Notes: generated from the letters alone by a model not told the origin. A DNA stretch of 64,000 nt from Dryococelus australis (GCA_029891345.1 CM056994.1:223339491-223403490), one strand, 5' to 3'. Shown: positions 1 through 10,273, numbered from the stretch's first letter. Numbers and translations are program-made.

Positions 1-310
1 TAACTAAACTTTGCTGTTCAGGAAGGCAGCAGGAAGTGATGTCACGAAGCATGCGAACGCCAGGCAGCCAGCTCACTGGCCAGCTATTGAGTGACGTCAC
101 TGAGATAGTTCCTCGAAGCGCCGCTCGACATGCGCTCAGCAGCACACAGCAGTGTCGTGCTCGGAAGTGACTCTTCAAGCTAGCAGGTGGTTTGATGGAC
201 GCAGAAACGCTGCTCGTCGTCCGCCCAGCTGACAGCGAGCAGTGTCGAATGCAGCTGTTCACCCGGGCTGCGATGTGATCAGGTACCAAGGGAACAGCAG
301 GTACGTGGTA
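1..310 (+). promoter_or_regulatory. GC-rich promoter or first-exon-like block
   Basis: This is a GC-rich island in an AT-rich window. It contains a perfect CRE palindrome TGACGTCA (92-99) and a CRE-like TGATGTCA (37-44), and ends with a plausible 5' splice donor (CAG|GTACGT, near 300). That combination would fit a promoter plus first exon of a gene continuing to the right, but no coding frame or downstream exon was recognised. It could equally be the edge of a repeat. The function is inference. Confidence 0.25.
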
Positions 311-773
311 GAAGCCATGCCTTTTCCAACATTTCGGTCAGGTAAAATAAGCAGTTTTCGTGTAGATCAGCGGTAAATTTTTCAAGCAAATCCGTACAAA
401 AAAAAATCGGGGTGAAAAATGTGCGAGGCATCACAGCTTACAGCAGAGTAGCCTCATTGACTCACAAGAGTATTAGGACGATGTATACTCGTGAAATACT
501 CGGTAAATAGTCTTATTGTGCAACCTTGCTCGTGAAAAACACGCTACTAGTGATAGTGGCGCACTCAGGTGACTATAGAAACTCAAAATACACCCCCGCT
601 ACTCTAGCAGCTTAATTATTCTGCCAACCTTCCGCTACCACACAATATCGCACTCTTTGTGGCAAACTAGGCAAGTAATTTACTACGGAAGAGGGTCGGT
701 CATTGAAAACAGTTTAAAACCCCGAAAAATCGACCCAATTAAAATAGCACATATGTATACAAAATAATAAAAA
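311..773. other. Unassigned AT-rich DNA
   Basis: No gene, RNA or recognisable repeat seen. ORFs are short and have no family signature. Confidence 0.5.
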
Positions 774-944
774 ACTATCACATTCGTATGAGTGTGCGAT
801 TGTGTAGATTAGCAACCCGAACGCTGGTCGGAACCAACCGCCGCGTCGCGACTCAGACAGTCTTAGTCGCGACGCGGCGATTGGTTCCGACCAGCGTTCG
901 GGTTGCTAACCTACACAATCGCACACTCATACGAATGTGATAGT
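774..944. repeat. 171-bp near-perfect palindrome (hairpin)
   Basis: Two 84-bp arms (774-857 and 861-944) are reverse complements with 3 mismatches, separated by the 3-base spacer CAG (858-860). Homology stops abruptly on both sides (left A-rich, right TGTGATAGG). No direct TSD was found. A transcript would fold into a very long hairpin; as DNA it could be a fold-back MITE. The overlapping short ORFs come from the palindrome and are not taken as genes. Confidence 0.95.
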
Positions 945-984
945 TGTGATAGGCAGGATGATACCGCGATGGTTTGCCATTGCA

Positions 985-1205
985 TTCCGCGCGATGGATG
1001 AGATGAAACGAGATGAGTATGGAGCAGCGCCGGAATGAAAGGGCAGTGGAAACGGGAGATCTCCGAGAAAATCCGCCAACGAGCGGCATCTCCCGGCACG
1101 ATTCCCATTTGCGGAAATCCGGGAGTGGCCCGGCTGGGGGGTTTAACCCGGTTCACCTTGGTGGGAGGTGCGCACGCTAACCGCTCAGCCATCACGGCCC
1201 CACAT
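985..1205 (-). repeat. SINE-A copy (tRNA-derived), minus strand
   Basis: Read on the minus strand it has a tRNA-like head (B-box region near 1145-1160) followed by the family body: CGGGAATCGTGCC-type segment, GAAACGGGAGATCTCC-type segment, then GGAGCAGCGCCGGAATG in plus orientation. It shares this order with copies at 1941, 13039, 33250 and 43200. The 5' end is near 1200 (CGGCCCC on the plus strand). No clear TSD. Confidence 0.8.
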
Positions 1206-1931
1206 CACATTTATATCCAGATGAAATGAGGGGAAAATATTAATTTATAATGTATTAAATACATATGTGTATGTACATTCAAACGACATTCCGAAGCTAA
1301 CGTTAAATATTGTTTCTTGAATTCACTTACCCGAGACATAAAGTGACATTGTATTACAAAAATCCGTTGAAAAAGGCACAAAAAACAGTATATGAGTGGA
1401 TTTTAACGAAATGTAAAAGTATTCATAGTGTAAATCCAATCGACTACAAGTGTGTCGTGGATGTAGAGAATGGGACGTATTTATAGGCTAGCCCACGAGA
1501 ATATTAAAACCTGCTTGAATTCATGGGACAATGCGAATGCGTGAAGGGTCGAGTGAAGAGATTGGTAACCATACTGATTAAAGTAGGGTAGAAAGTATTT
1601 TTCTATTTTGATGAGACAGAATCAGTTTCCTACTGAACAGTCTGTTCAAAACTTTTCTTTAATTGGGCAACGAAGTGTTAGATTGTAAACAATTTATAAT
1701 TTAGAAAAATATAACAGTTTTATGGATTAAATTAATGTTTTTACATAGTTGAAAATCCTTCGTGAGGCCAAGTTTGAAGCAACAAAAATCCAGGTAATTT
1801 CTTCACTGAATTTAAAACGAAAGTGGAACATGTAGTTTCGCGAGACGGATGTGGCCAGAATTGCCGTCAGCACAACAGTGTCAAGTGTCGACGACGCCCA
1901 TGTTGTCAGGCGCACTTACGAATGGATTTTT
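1206..1931. other. Unassigned AT-rich DNA
   Basis: No gene or recognised repeat. Short ORFs lack any recognisable domain. Confidence 0.5.
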
Positions 1932-1940
1932 AATGTTATG

Positions 1941-2207
1941 GGGTCGACGGTGATGTAGTGGTCAGACTACTTGGCCTCCAACCGAGGCGAACCGGGTTCG
2001 ATTCCCGGCAGAGTCGCTCCCGGATTTTCGTACGTGGGAATCGCGCCGGACGATGCCGCTGGTTTGGTTAGCGGGTTTGGTCGGAGATATCCCGTTTCCC
2101 CCGCCATTACTTTCCGGCGCTGCTCCATACTCATCTCGCTTCACCCTAATCGGCTCTCAAGACCTCGATGTTAAGAGCCGCCCAGATATTTACAATTCAC
2201 TCAGTTC
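1941..2207 (+). repeat. SINE-A copy with 9-bp TSD
   Basis: Complete tRNA-derived SINE. The tRNA-like head has an A-box-like GTAGTGGTCAGAC segment and a perfect B box GGTTCGATTCC (1995-2005). The body ends in the family's conserved tail, CTCTCAAGACCTCGATGTTA, followed by GAGCCGCCC. It is flanked by a 9-bp target-site duplication AATGTTATG (1932-1940 and 2208-2216), showing an authentic retrotransposition event. Confidence 0.92.
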
Positions 2208-2216
2208 AATGTTATG

Positions 2217-2795
2217 CGAGGAACTATAATGTGAAATTACTTCTCAGCGACTTTATTACAAATCATAGTGAAGGAAAAATGTTGACTGCAGCAATCATCG
2301 GTATAGTCTCCTAGTGTGAGTGATGCTATGGGTTGGTACGTTTGGTAATTTAAAATTCATATAGTTTCAATACACATGATGTAACCTGAGATTTATTCTA
2401 AAGTTTAACTGCCATTAAAATCAACTTTCTTATCATAATTCGAATGCCATTAATTACTCTGTATTTCATTAATTATGTAAAAAAAAAGGAAGTAGTGAAA
2501 CACTATTAACTATTTTAAGAGCAGAAAAACCAAAAGTCCATAGTAAAATCAGCAATAGAAATAAATATACTATAGTTTCAAAAGCTGATACAATAGAAAT
2601 GTATAAAAATGTTAAGTTTAGAATTATGTTGAAAATAGGTCAATCGAAAATGATTTCCAGTTTTAATAGTATTGGTGCACGAGGAAGCATTTTAAATACA
2701 TTGCCGTGCATGAATATAGTGTTACGGGGAGTATCTAATTTCGTGAGGGATGGAGGTCTTAATAAAAATAAAAGAACTAGATTTATTAAAATAGG
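2217..2795. other. Unassigned AT-rich DNA
   Basis: No gene or repeat recognised. The ORF at 2599-2802 has no recognisable domain. Confidence 0.45.
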
Positions 2796-2885
2796 TAATT
2801 AATGCTGCGAATTATAGCTGTCTCCATTATTACTCCTTTTATTTGCAGCATTAATTACATATCTCCACTATTACTCCTTTTATTT
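2796..2885. repeat. Small composite inverted and direct repeat
   Basis: A perfect 13-bp inverted repeat (TAATTAATGCTGC at 2796-2808 and its complement at 2845-2857) is interleaved with a 24-bp direct repeat (2821-2844 and 2862-2885, one mismatch, period 41 bp). The second direct copy starts just after the inverted repeat closes, which suggests a local duplication or fold-back slippage event. Confidence 0.8.
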
Positions 2886-3029
2886 CTCAGTGAGCAAGCT
2901 TAAAATATGCAATATTTCACCACTTTCACAATTTTTTTTCTCCAGTAATACACTTTATATGATAAAAGTCAAAAGATAGCGACATAGACAATAGTTTTTT
3001 TAATAGCATTTCTGGCAAAACTTCATATT

Positions 3030-3110
3030 TCCAGAACATTTATTTACCGAGACACGCGTTTACGCGCAAACAACGATTTCACAGAAAACGTTTCAGTACA
3101 CAGAACCCTT
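3030..3110 (+). repeat. Dispersed repeat F, copy 1
   Basis: The segment with AACATTTATTTACCGAGA, an ACACG..TT..CGC stretch and CGATTTCACAGAA is repeated in the same orientation at about 4690-4770. Class unknown; possibly a MITE piece. Confidence 0.6.
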
Positions 3111-3640
3111 AATGATATTTCAACTTTAAAAGGGCATACTGCCACTTGGGTTCTCTAAGTCCAAAAATCGGACATACGTAATATACTTACTGTTTCGTGA
3201 CAAACCTGAAGCTCAGGATTTGTTCGCTCTTTTCCTTACTTCTACAGACCCTTCATTATTGTTCTATGGCGTAGAAGATAGATTAGATGTAACGGGGTTT
3301 TTTGACAGTTTTCTTTCGAGATTGAGTTTTAACTTCAACTGATTTTCCCATTGAAAGTGTTTTACAATACATAATTTCTCCCAACACGCCTTTACTCTTG
3401 TTACAGAAGAATAACATTTGAATCTTAATTTTCTTAGTTAACTGGAAAATTAAAGTGTTGCTTGTTAATTTCCCCCGAGTAAGCTTAACAAGAACCAAGT
3501 TAACCATATAAATATTGACTGCGTTGCGCGAGAATAAATAACTCGAATGCTAGTTATGTTACTACATTTGAACTGTTTTGCAAGAGGCTTGTATTCTTCT
3601 CAAACCGTCTTGTCCGAGAGTACTTGTTGCCTACAATGGC
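3111..3640. other. Unassigned AT-rich DNA
   Basis: Nothing recognised. Confidence 0.45.
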
Positions 3641-3910
3641 CAACAACACTCCGTGTTCGTGGTGAGTCGAGGCTTGCGGTGCGGTCTTGCGCTGTCTGCT
3701 AAACTAATTGCCAGCTAGAGCGCGAGTGTTACAGAGGAAACAGAGGCTGTGTGGTCCTGCGGGGAACGCTCCAAGACGCCAGACCACACATCCTGCCCTG
3801 CTGGCTGAGGCGACAAGCGCCGTGGGGCCCGCGCCTTGTTCTCAGCACGTCCAGGGAGAAGGCAGCGCGCGTCTGTTGGCTTCACATTGCGCCTCTAACC
3901 ATGCGGTCTA
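3641..3910 (+). other. GC-rich block of unknown nature
   Basis: A base-composition island with an open frame of 112 codons (3708-4046) rich in Ala, Arg and Cys and without a recognisable domain. The frame runs out of the GC-rich block into MITE-E, so it is probably not a real gene. It could be a UTR, promoter or repeat head. Confidence 0.3.
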
Positions 3911-3920
3911 CAGCTCGTAC

Positions 3921-4296
3921 TGTATAGACTATTCGCAGTATTTACTAACTTTTTGCACCAAACCTTTGAATAATCACCTCATGTATGACGTATTTGGTTG
4001 TTTCCTATATATGTCATGTTTCACAAACGTTTTGTACTCCAATTAACATTAAAGTATCTTATGGTTAACTTTAACTTCCACTTATATTTACCTAGAACTT
4101 TCTCTTTTGTGATTAACATGAATAACAACAGAGAAAAGAGGTGTGTTGGTAATGCCTATAAATAAATAGTTCTTATGTAGTCGAGTGATCACAAATATAG
4201 TGCGCTGTGTCTTTGGTGTAATTCTCTATCCGTATACAAGCTTTTGTTGCGCAGGGCGGAGGAATAGTTGTAAGTAACTGTGAATGGACTATTCGT
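3921..4296 (+). repeat. MITE-E copy 1 (~375 bp)
   Basis: Imperfect terminal inverted repeats: TAGACTATTCGCAGTAT at the left and a GTAACTGTGAATGGACTATT segment at the right. The right half (TTGGTAATGCC... AATAGTTCT... TCTTTGGTGTAATT... GCGGAGGAATA) matches 61600-61790 segment by segment, so this is a dispersed family. Confidence 0.75.
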
Positions 4297-4689
4297 ATGT
4301 ACGTGGAACTTTTGAGCGTTTTCCTTGGCCCTGGGGGGGGGGGGGAGGTAGCAATACGGGCGAAACTAGCAAGCACGGCTAGCGCCTCATCGCTCTTACG
4401 CGCAACACGTATAGTTCTTCCACCGGTGCGCTCTACTATATTCAAATTACATATGCAACAGTCAGACTTTATAACACGCACTGGAAGCTCGCATATTGAA
4501 CCACGTCCGCATGGTCGTCCTTTGCTTCTACCTCTTTCAGAAACTTTGCAGGCAAACTAAAAAAATGCGATTTTTTTTACAATTTTGGCGATTTTTCGCT
4601 TTGAAAACTCTTAGGTCTAATATGATAGAAGGAAGAAAAAATACGGGCTTATATAATTGCTTTTGATCTTCTCTGGTAAAATGTGTTCT
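4297..4689. other. Poly-G tract and unassigned DNA
   Basis: A G homopolymer run lies at about 4331-4345 in a moderately GC-rich stretch. No gene is supported. Confidence 0.4.
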
Positions 4690-4770
4690 CGAAACATTTA
4701 TTTACAGAGATAACACGTATTCGCAGAAACGATTTCACAGAACGTATTTTAGTTCATAGTCGGCTTAAAA
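4690..4770 (+). repeat. Dispersed repeat F, copy 2
   Basis: Matches 3030-3110 in the same order (AACATTTATTTACAGAGA, ACACGTATTCGC, ACGATTTCACAGAA). Confidence 0.6.
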
Positions 4771-5289
4771 ATGACTATGCAAGTATAGTTTTATAACAAA
4801 TGACGTTTTAGCTCGCGCAAGTTTAAATTGCACATTTTCCCCTTAGACATCTAACAGCGTATGGCGACCACGAACAACTAATCGAAGTTGCAAAATGAGG
4901 TTTTTGTGTAAGTTTGAATCAGCGGACTGGGGTTTATACGTGAAACAGAAACAACCATTCAAGCGGAGCAGTCGCGAAACTGGCTATACCGCCTGCACTA
5001 AAATCGTCAAAACACATTTAAGCGGCGCAAGATATGTTAGTGCGCAACTAACCCTCGGAAGATGCACTTTGTTCTGACGGGACGCATGCCAAGTTGAAGC
5101 TCCAACTTGAGTGTTGTTGTTCTCGGCATGGGTCCACAGACAGAGCCCGTTCAAAATGTTGCCAAGCGTTAACATTGTTTCATGGTGTCGCGATTGCCCC
5201 GAAAACTATGTCTCGGGGAGGAGAGATTCTTTACAGCTTCAGTATTATGTTCTGCATGCTACATTGCACTGAGTTTTTGGATTATTCCC
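4771..5289. other. Unassigned DNA
   Basis: Short ORFs (4895-5077, 5094-5312) have no family features. Nothing else recognised. Confidence 0.4.
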
Positions 5290-5480
5290 TTGGTGGGGTT
5301 GCAGTGGTGTAGTTGTTAGACTACTCGCCTACCACCTAAGCGAACCGGGTTCGATTCCCGATGGGGTTTCTCCCGGATTTTCACATGTGGGAATCGTGCC
5401 GGACGATGTCGTCAGTTTCTTCACGGATCTCCCATTCCTCCCGCCCTTTCATTCTGACGTTTTTCCACCCTAGCCTCTTT
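5290..5480 (+). repeat. SINE-A copy, truncated
   Basis: tRNA-like head with a perfect B box GGTTCGATTCC, then the family body (CTCCCGGATTTTC, GTGGGAATCGTGCCGGACGA). It loses the family sequence before the usual tail. Confidence 0.82.
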
Positions 5481-5794
5481 TTTTTCCTAAACTACTTTAT
5501 TCTAAGAGTTATGTGAAGTTAAGGTCCGAAGGTAGGGTGGGATTTTATTGCGTCTCAGGGCTAACCCCTTACCCCTACTAGGAAGGAAAATCATGCACGG
5601 AGGCATGCATCGCGGCAAAGAGGAATTGGGCAGCCATGGCCTGCACTTTAGGGCCATGAATACCTCCCTAAGTGTTAGTCTTAACTATGAAGAGCAAGGG
5701 AAAAACTACCAAGATAAAAGTAAAAACCCTTGCAACATAGAAGTAAAAATTAAAAAATGATTGCATGCATTAAATTTAATCAAATTAAATACCA

Positions 5795-5862
5795 TCCTCG
5801 CCTCGCTTTACCCTAATCGGCTCGCAAGACCTCGATGTTAAGTGCCGCCCTAATATCTCCAT
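5795..5862 (+). repeat. SINE-A 3' tail fragment
   Basis: Only the 3' tail of SINE-A is present (CACCCTAATCGG-like, then GCAAGACCTCGATGTTAAG). Confidence 0.7.
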
Positions 5863-6149
5863 TCCGACGTGTCGCTGAACTTTGCTCGACTTGTCCACGT
5901 TGGCATGATTCATAATATCTTGCATGCACTATAAGGTTTACACGTACATTGAACTGTGTAAGTGCTAGATGGTGATGTGAAGCAGCGCGGGCGGGAGCGT
6001 GTGTGCTCACCAATGGGGCGAGGGCCTTGGGGCAGACTATAGTATTGGTGAGGCGAGTCCTTCACGGTATCAGGCCGGCCGGCATCGCGCCTCTCTCTGC
6101 TCGCGCTCACGGCGGGAGACGCATCCACAGCGCAGCAGATGCACAAGAC
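5863..6149. other. Unassigned, locally GC-rich DNA
   Basis: GC-rich at 5980-6140. No recognised gene. Confidence 0.4.
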
Positions 6150-6564
6150 TAAAGTTTGGTCACGATAAAGTGAGCATTTTTGAAATCAACCTTAAAAAAA
6201 GTCACTGCCCCTACCTGCATATACTTTAACGGGCGCACTGATTGGCATGCACCCGGTGAATTTGGAAACGATGGATGGAAAATAGTTCCACATCCTAACG
6301 TCAAATAAATACTGTTAGGTAACCATTTGAGAATAATTTAAAGGATTTTTTTCGCTTTCTGTTTTTGTAGTGCACCGAAGTGTTAAAAGTATCAGATTTG
6401 TTAAATATTTACTTTTCTAATAACTCTACAGTTTCACTTGACCGACGCATGAATGAAGTGATGAGGGCCATGGCAATGTTAATTTTACATTATGCGTAAG
6501 AATAAGCAAGGTGCATACAAGCAGGGCTTTCAAAAGTGCTCATTTTACCGCGAACATTCTATAG
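6150..6564 (+). repeat. MITE-1 copy (~415 bp)
   Basis: The ends resemble the family TIR (CACGATAAAGTGAGCA at left, TTTACCGCGAACATTCTATA at right). The interior has the family landmarks: CACTGCCCC, a GGGCGCACTGA...CACCC hairpin, AACGATGGATGG, and TTTCACTTGACCGACGCATG. Related copies are at 13858, 31276, 32073, 35281, 51285 and 62663. Confidence 0.88.
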
Positions 6565-7439
6565 TTACCTGGTACTTGAACCGCATTGAAACACACGTTT
6601 TGTTATACGAAAACAACATGTATACTGCAGACGAAGACTACTTTCAATACGAAACTCACATTACAAGCACTATTTCAGAGTTCCCCAACAGATAAAAACT
6701 GCCACTTCACACTGTTAAAACTTACTAAATTGGAAACACTCAAAACTAGTACACTGTACACAACTTTACTACAGACATTACACTAATAAAGTGATACGCT
6801 CGAAGTCCCATAACTCCAGCGGCACAACGGGAATATCGTACGTCATTTAAGAACCTTACGCTTAGATGCGCTAAGGCGATAGATATGCGAGTCGGTGTCG
6901 CCCTTATTGTTTCCTTATTTCTCTATCTCAAATGGGCACAACAGCTCCAAGTAAATAGTACTCTTAAGGAGGCAGTACCCCTTCCATCTTGGATTTAAAT
7001 TTTCTTCATCGTAGCTTACTTAACATCTAAAATATTTTAAAACTACGACTCTCCAGGGCATAGGACGTATACAGAAGTTTAAATCCCACAGTATTTTCCC
7101 ACGTTGTTTCGTTTCATCTGTAATAGTAATAATGATTTACACATTATTTATACGTTTTCAGTCTCACATCAGAAAATACCGACTGAAATGGGTCCATTCT
7201 GATTTCTCGAATTCTGTAAAGTACACTTCTTTGCAAAGAAAATATCACCATGAATGAATTGTGCGAGTAAAACGAAGGTTGTCACACAATATCCTCGTAG
7301 CCCAACATGTGTCGCATCTTAGTTTAATGTGATTTCATGTACGGATGTACCACTTGGGGGCATGTATTTTCCTGCACCATTCATAGCTGCAAGACACCGA
7401 ATAAGTACTTAGTAGCAGTGTGCTGAGCCACAGAGCCAA
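6565..7439. other. Unassigned AT-rich DNA
   Basis: No gene supported; ORFs at 6492-6786 run out of the MITE and lack domains. Confidence 0.45.
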
Positions 7440-8640
7440 GTTCAGTAAACACGCAGCATGCCTTGCGGCGCATTCGACATACCTTTGCCCAGAAGGGTGA
7501 GTTTGAGAGAGGCCGGATCGTCGGCCTCGGGGAGACGGGTTGGACGTTTAGGCGTATCGCTCATCACCTGAACCGTGCTGCATACACAGTGAGTCGATGT
7601 TTGACGCAGTGCGTACAGGAGGGTACGCACACACCTGTCGAGATAGCTCGGGTCGACCCCGGCGGACCACCAGCAGGAAGGATCGTTTCATCGTGCCACA
7701 GGCTGTATCACTCCATAGGCGTCGCTACGCGCTATCCAGGGACATGTCACAGAAGCTGGGGTTACACCTGTGCCAACCAGTATCATGTCCAGGCAGCTAG
7801 CAGAGCGGGATCTGTCGTCGCGGTCTCCTTTACGAAGTCTACCATTACGACCTGAGCATCGCCCGGAACGTGTGACCTGCTGGGAAACAGGCAGCATGGC
7901 AGCTTGCGGATTAGCGACGAGTGGTTTTCAGAGACGAATCACATTAGTGTCTGGATACAGACGACCACCAAATTCGAATCTGAAGACACCCTGGCCAGCG
8001 CCATGATTCACACCTCATTGTAGAGCGGCACATCGCCCCAACGAGGGGTGCCATTTCCTACTATACCCGTACCCCACTGGTAGAGATAAGGGTGAGCGAG
8101 TGAAGAGATTCGGGCAGATCTTAACAGCAAGGGTTTGAGAGCCAATGGTAAAGATAAGGAACCGTGACGGGGCGCGCGAAACGGCCAAGAAATTCTGCGA
8201 CCATGTGGGCTCCCCATCCTAGTGCAGCTTGACAATCCCATATCCCAGCAGGATAATGCCCGTGTTCACACAGCATGAGTATCTCTGGCCTGCCTTCGTG
8301 ATGTTAACATGATTCCTTGGCCAGTTAGGTCCCCAGACCTCTCGCCCATCGAGAACATTTGGGACCAGATTGGACGGCAAATTCGGTCACCTGCAACAAC
8401 GGCAGATTTGGAGGGTTATTAGTACCAACTGTGGCAGTATATTTCTCAGGAAATGTGATCATCTGGGTTTTCTCATCGTACTCCCTTGCCGGGAAGATGA
8501 ATTGTGAATTCAGAGCGCTGCCTTTTCACCTCGACGGCCATGAGGCTGTGACCGGCATAATCGCTAACTGGTTGTCGCCATTGCCATTCTGCTATAGTTT
8601 TCGCCTATGTTCAAAATGTACGTTGGCATGAGAAGGCGAG
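7440..8640 (+). pseudogene. Decayed Tc1-like transposase
   Basis: Tc1/mariner DDE transposases bind TIRs and cut and paste the element into TA sites. Here the family reads across at least three frames. From 7463 there is a helix-turn-helix segment (FERGRIVGLGETGWTFRRIA). From about 7630 there is a GRPRRTT linker, with the second helix-turn-helix region continuing to about 7870. A degraded first catalytic Asp region lies near 7920-7960. Later come QQDNARVHTA (about 8246-8276) and the family block WPVRSPDLSPIENIW (about 8317-8362). Frameshifts and stops make it non-functional. A minus-strand SINE-A tail fragment interrupts it at about 8093-8150. The TIRs were not located, so the outer limits are approximate. 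The right end abuts the virus-like gene. Confidence 0.85.
8093..8150 (-). repeat. SINE-A 3' tail fragment inside the Tc1 remnant
   Basis: In plus orientation it shows GAGTGAAGAGATTCGGGCAG, then AACAGCAAGG and TTTGAGAGCC, the complement of the conserved SINE-A tail. It lies between the degraded catalytic core and the QQDNAR block of the transposase remnant. Confidence 0.65.
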
Positions 8641-8654
8641 AAAGGAATAAATAC

Positions 8655-8715
8655 AATCCTTTTATACATTTTCGTTTCAGTATCATTCCAGACTTGGAAC
8701 AGTACGGACGTAAAA
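8655..8715 (+). promoter_or_regulatory. Possible TATA/initiator promoter of the virus-like gene
   Basis: A TATA-like TTTATACATT (8661-8670) is followed about 22 bases later by an initiator-like TCATTC (8683-8688). The first ATG of the zinc-finger frame is at 8716. This is a spacing argument only. The TTCGTTTCAG just before it would also pass as a 3' splice site. Confidence 0.3.
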
Positions 8716-8985
8716 ATGTCAATGATTCAGCTGCTTTGTCGCTTCTGTAGTAAACCATTTACAACTCTGCGCAGCGTGCGTCGACATGAAAAAAAACGAC
8801 CTACAGAATGAAAACTTCAGGAATGTCATTTCAGTGCGATTTTTGCCAGAGACAGTTTGCACGGAATGATATTTTGAAGACATTCTAAAATTTGTAGCAC
8901 TGGTTCTCTGCAACTACAATTAGCACCGCAATCACAATCAGCACCTGACTCACTGCAAGTCAGTAGTGGTAACATACGCATTATC
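8716..8985 (+). pseudogene. C2H2 zinc-finger N-terminus of virus-like gene (broken)
   Basis: The frame from ATG 8716 encodes a finger-like unit with CxxC (CRFC) and one His, but the final His position is lost and a stop follows at 8809-8811. A second unit in a different frame (from 8823) has CDFC followed by a QFARNDILK-type linker. The matching His codon is in the third frame (8881), which then runs open into the ATPase. At least two single-base frame changes therefore separate two C2H2 fingers from the downstream domain. The order finger-finger-ATPase with a short Gln/Ser-rich linker suggests one ancestral fused protein. The fingers could have bound DNA ends or nucleic acid; that role is inference. 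Confidence 0.6.
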
Positions 8986-9555
8986 ATGCACGATGTTACT
9001 TTACCCATACGCATTCATGCTGAGGATGAAACTATCTCCCACGAATCGCGACATGGAAGCTTATTTCCGAATACAGTGAGGTGCATTATCGCGGGGCCAT
9101 CGGGATGTGGCAAGACATGTGTGCTACTGAGCCTGCTGGAAGAACCGAATGGCTTTCGGTTCGAGAACGTGTATGTTTATTCGAAATCGCCCCAGCAACC
9201 GATATATTTACGATTGGCACGAATATTGCAGCCGATGGAAGGCATGGGTTATTTCCCATGCAGTGATAACGAAGCCGTCGTATCTCCGAACGAAGCACTG
9301 CGAAACTCGATATTTGTCTTCTACGACATTGCCTGTGAGAAACAAACTTGTATTCAAGAATACTTTAGCATGGGTCGACACGCGAAACTGGACTGTGTGT
9401 ACCTCGGTCAGACTTATTCGCGCATACCCAAACAGATGCTTCGCGACAATGCAAACATATTGGTGCTGTTTCACATGGACGATACGAATTTACGCCATGT
9501 TTACGATGATCATGTTAATACGGACATGACTCTATCCGATTTCAAAGATATGTAG
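8878..9555 (+). pseudogene. A32/FtsK-HerA-like packaging ATPase core, endogenous viral
   Basis: This is the longest convincingly protein-like frame in the window, open from 8878 with ATG at 8986 (189 codons). Walker A is GPSGCGKT (residues 37-44 from that ATG), followed by the segment FENVYVYSKSPQQP. The Walker B strand is IFVFYD (109-114), where a second acidic residue appears replaced by Tyr. The next block, YLGQTYSRIPKQ and RDNAN (139-157), carries a sensor-like Gln and a candidate Arg finger. This order fits the genome-packaging ATPases of Polinton/Maverick elements, adintoviruses and related large DNA viruses, which thread DNA into capsids. An in-frame TAG at 9553-9555 cuts the frame; the same frame resumes at once. 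With the upstream frame breaks this is an inactive relic. The family call is from motifs only; an exact virus group cannot be fixed here. Confidence 0.75.
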
Positions 9556-10273
9556 GCCTTGTGCTGGAAAGAGAAATATGGATTTTCGACAGTCGTTAAG
9601 GACTGTCTGCTACATAGGGGAAGGTACAAGCGTGGGTTTGATCAGTTCATCGCTGTCTGTCGAGAGGGTTCGTCTACTGATAACCAGCAAATGATGCCAT
9701 CAATACCTTCTGCTACATCGATGGGTACCGTTTCTGCAGACGATTATAACGTCACAGTTAATGTTAAAGACGGAATGAGTACAGTACAGTCGGTTTGTGC
9801 GGAAAGTACACTTGCAAGATGTTCGTGTGAAGTCGAAAAACTTGAACATATAAATACTGATGAACATACAACTCCTGCTACACAGAATAGTAAACTTGAT
9901 ATTGAGGATGCAGTAGGAAGTGTAGTCGATCATAAAGATAGCATTGATGATGACTATGACGACAGTGATAGTGTTAAAGACGATGATTATTCCCTTGACG
10001 GTCCTGCACATTTCTCCAACGAGTTTCCTTTGACAAGTAATGCGAAGAAGACAAGACATTGAGTATACTGCTGATATGTTTACCGAAGATTCCAACAAAC
10101 TTGGAGACAGACTTAAATATTTGCTTGATAGGCAACAATGTGGGGATTACTCGACCATGAAAGAGGTGGTTTCGATCATAACAGCACTTAAAGATAGGGT
10201 TATATCAGATGATGTGATGAAGTGCTTTCTTCTGAAAATTTATTCACAAAATAGTAATAAATTATTATTATAA
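9556..10273 (+). pseudogene. C-terminal part of the virus-like ATPase gene (broken)
   Basis: After the stop at 9553 the same frame continues to 10062 (about 168 codons). It begins with a conserved-looking CWKEKYGF segment that would close the ATPase domain, then a Ser/Thr-rich linker and a strongly acidic stretch (Asp-rich, about 9940-9990). A further segment of about 78 codons (10040-10273) lies in another frame and is predicted helical, ending at TAA. A frameshift near 10040-10060 probably split one original C-terminus. Low-complexity acidic tails are common in viral packaging proteins, but no specific function is claimed. Confidence 0.55.

Noticed and set aside
853-1195. Overlapping ORFs of 78 and 94 codons on the minus strand
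   Set aside because: They arise from the palindrome and from a SINE-A copy; no domain and no codon-bias support.
1945-2020. Possible genuine tRNA gene
   Set aside because: The head has Pol III boxes, but the sequence continues into a conserved SINE body and tail with a TSD, and no good acceptor-stem pairing was seen. The same applies to the other tRNA-like spots.
3708-4046. 112-codon plus-strand ORF
   Set aside because: It starts in a GC-rich block and runs into a MITE; composition-driven.
7274-7279. AAGGTT as the left TSD partner of the arm ending near 10,951 (followed by AAGGTT)
   Set aside because: A 6-mer match is expected by chance, and the sequence after 7,279 does not resemble the element terminus.
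8986-9555. A functional ATPase gene
   Set aside because: Stop codon and frameshifts on both sides, plus an altered Walker B, argue for a relic. Programmed frameshifting or stop readthrough was considered, but no slippery site or other support was seen.
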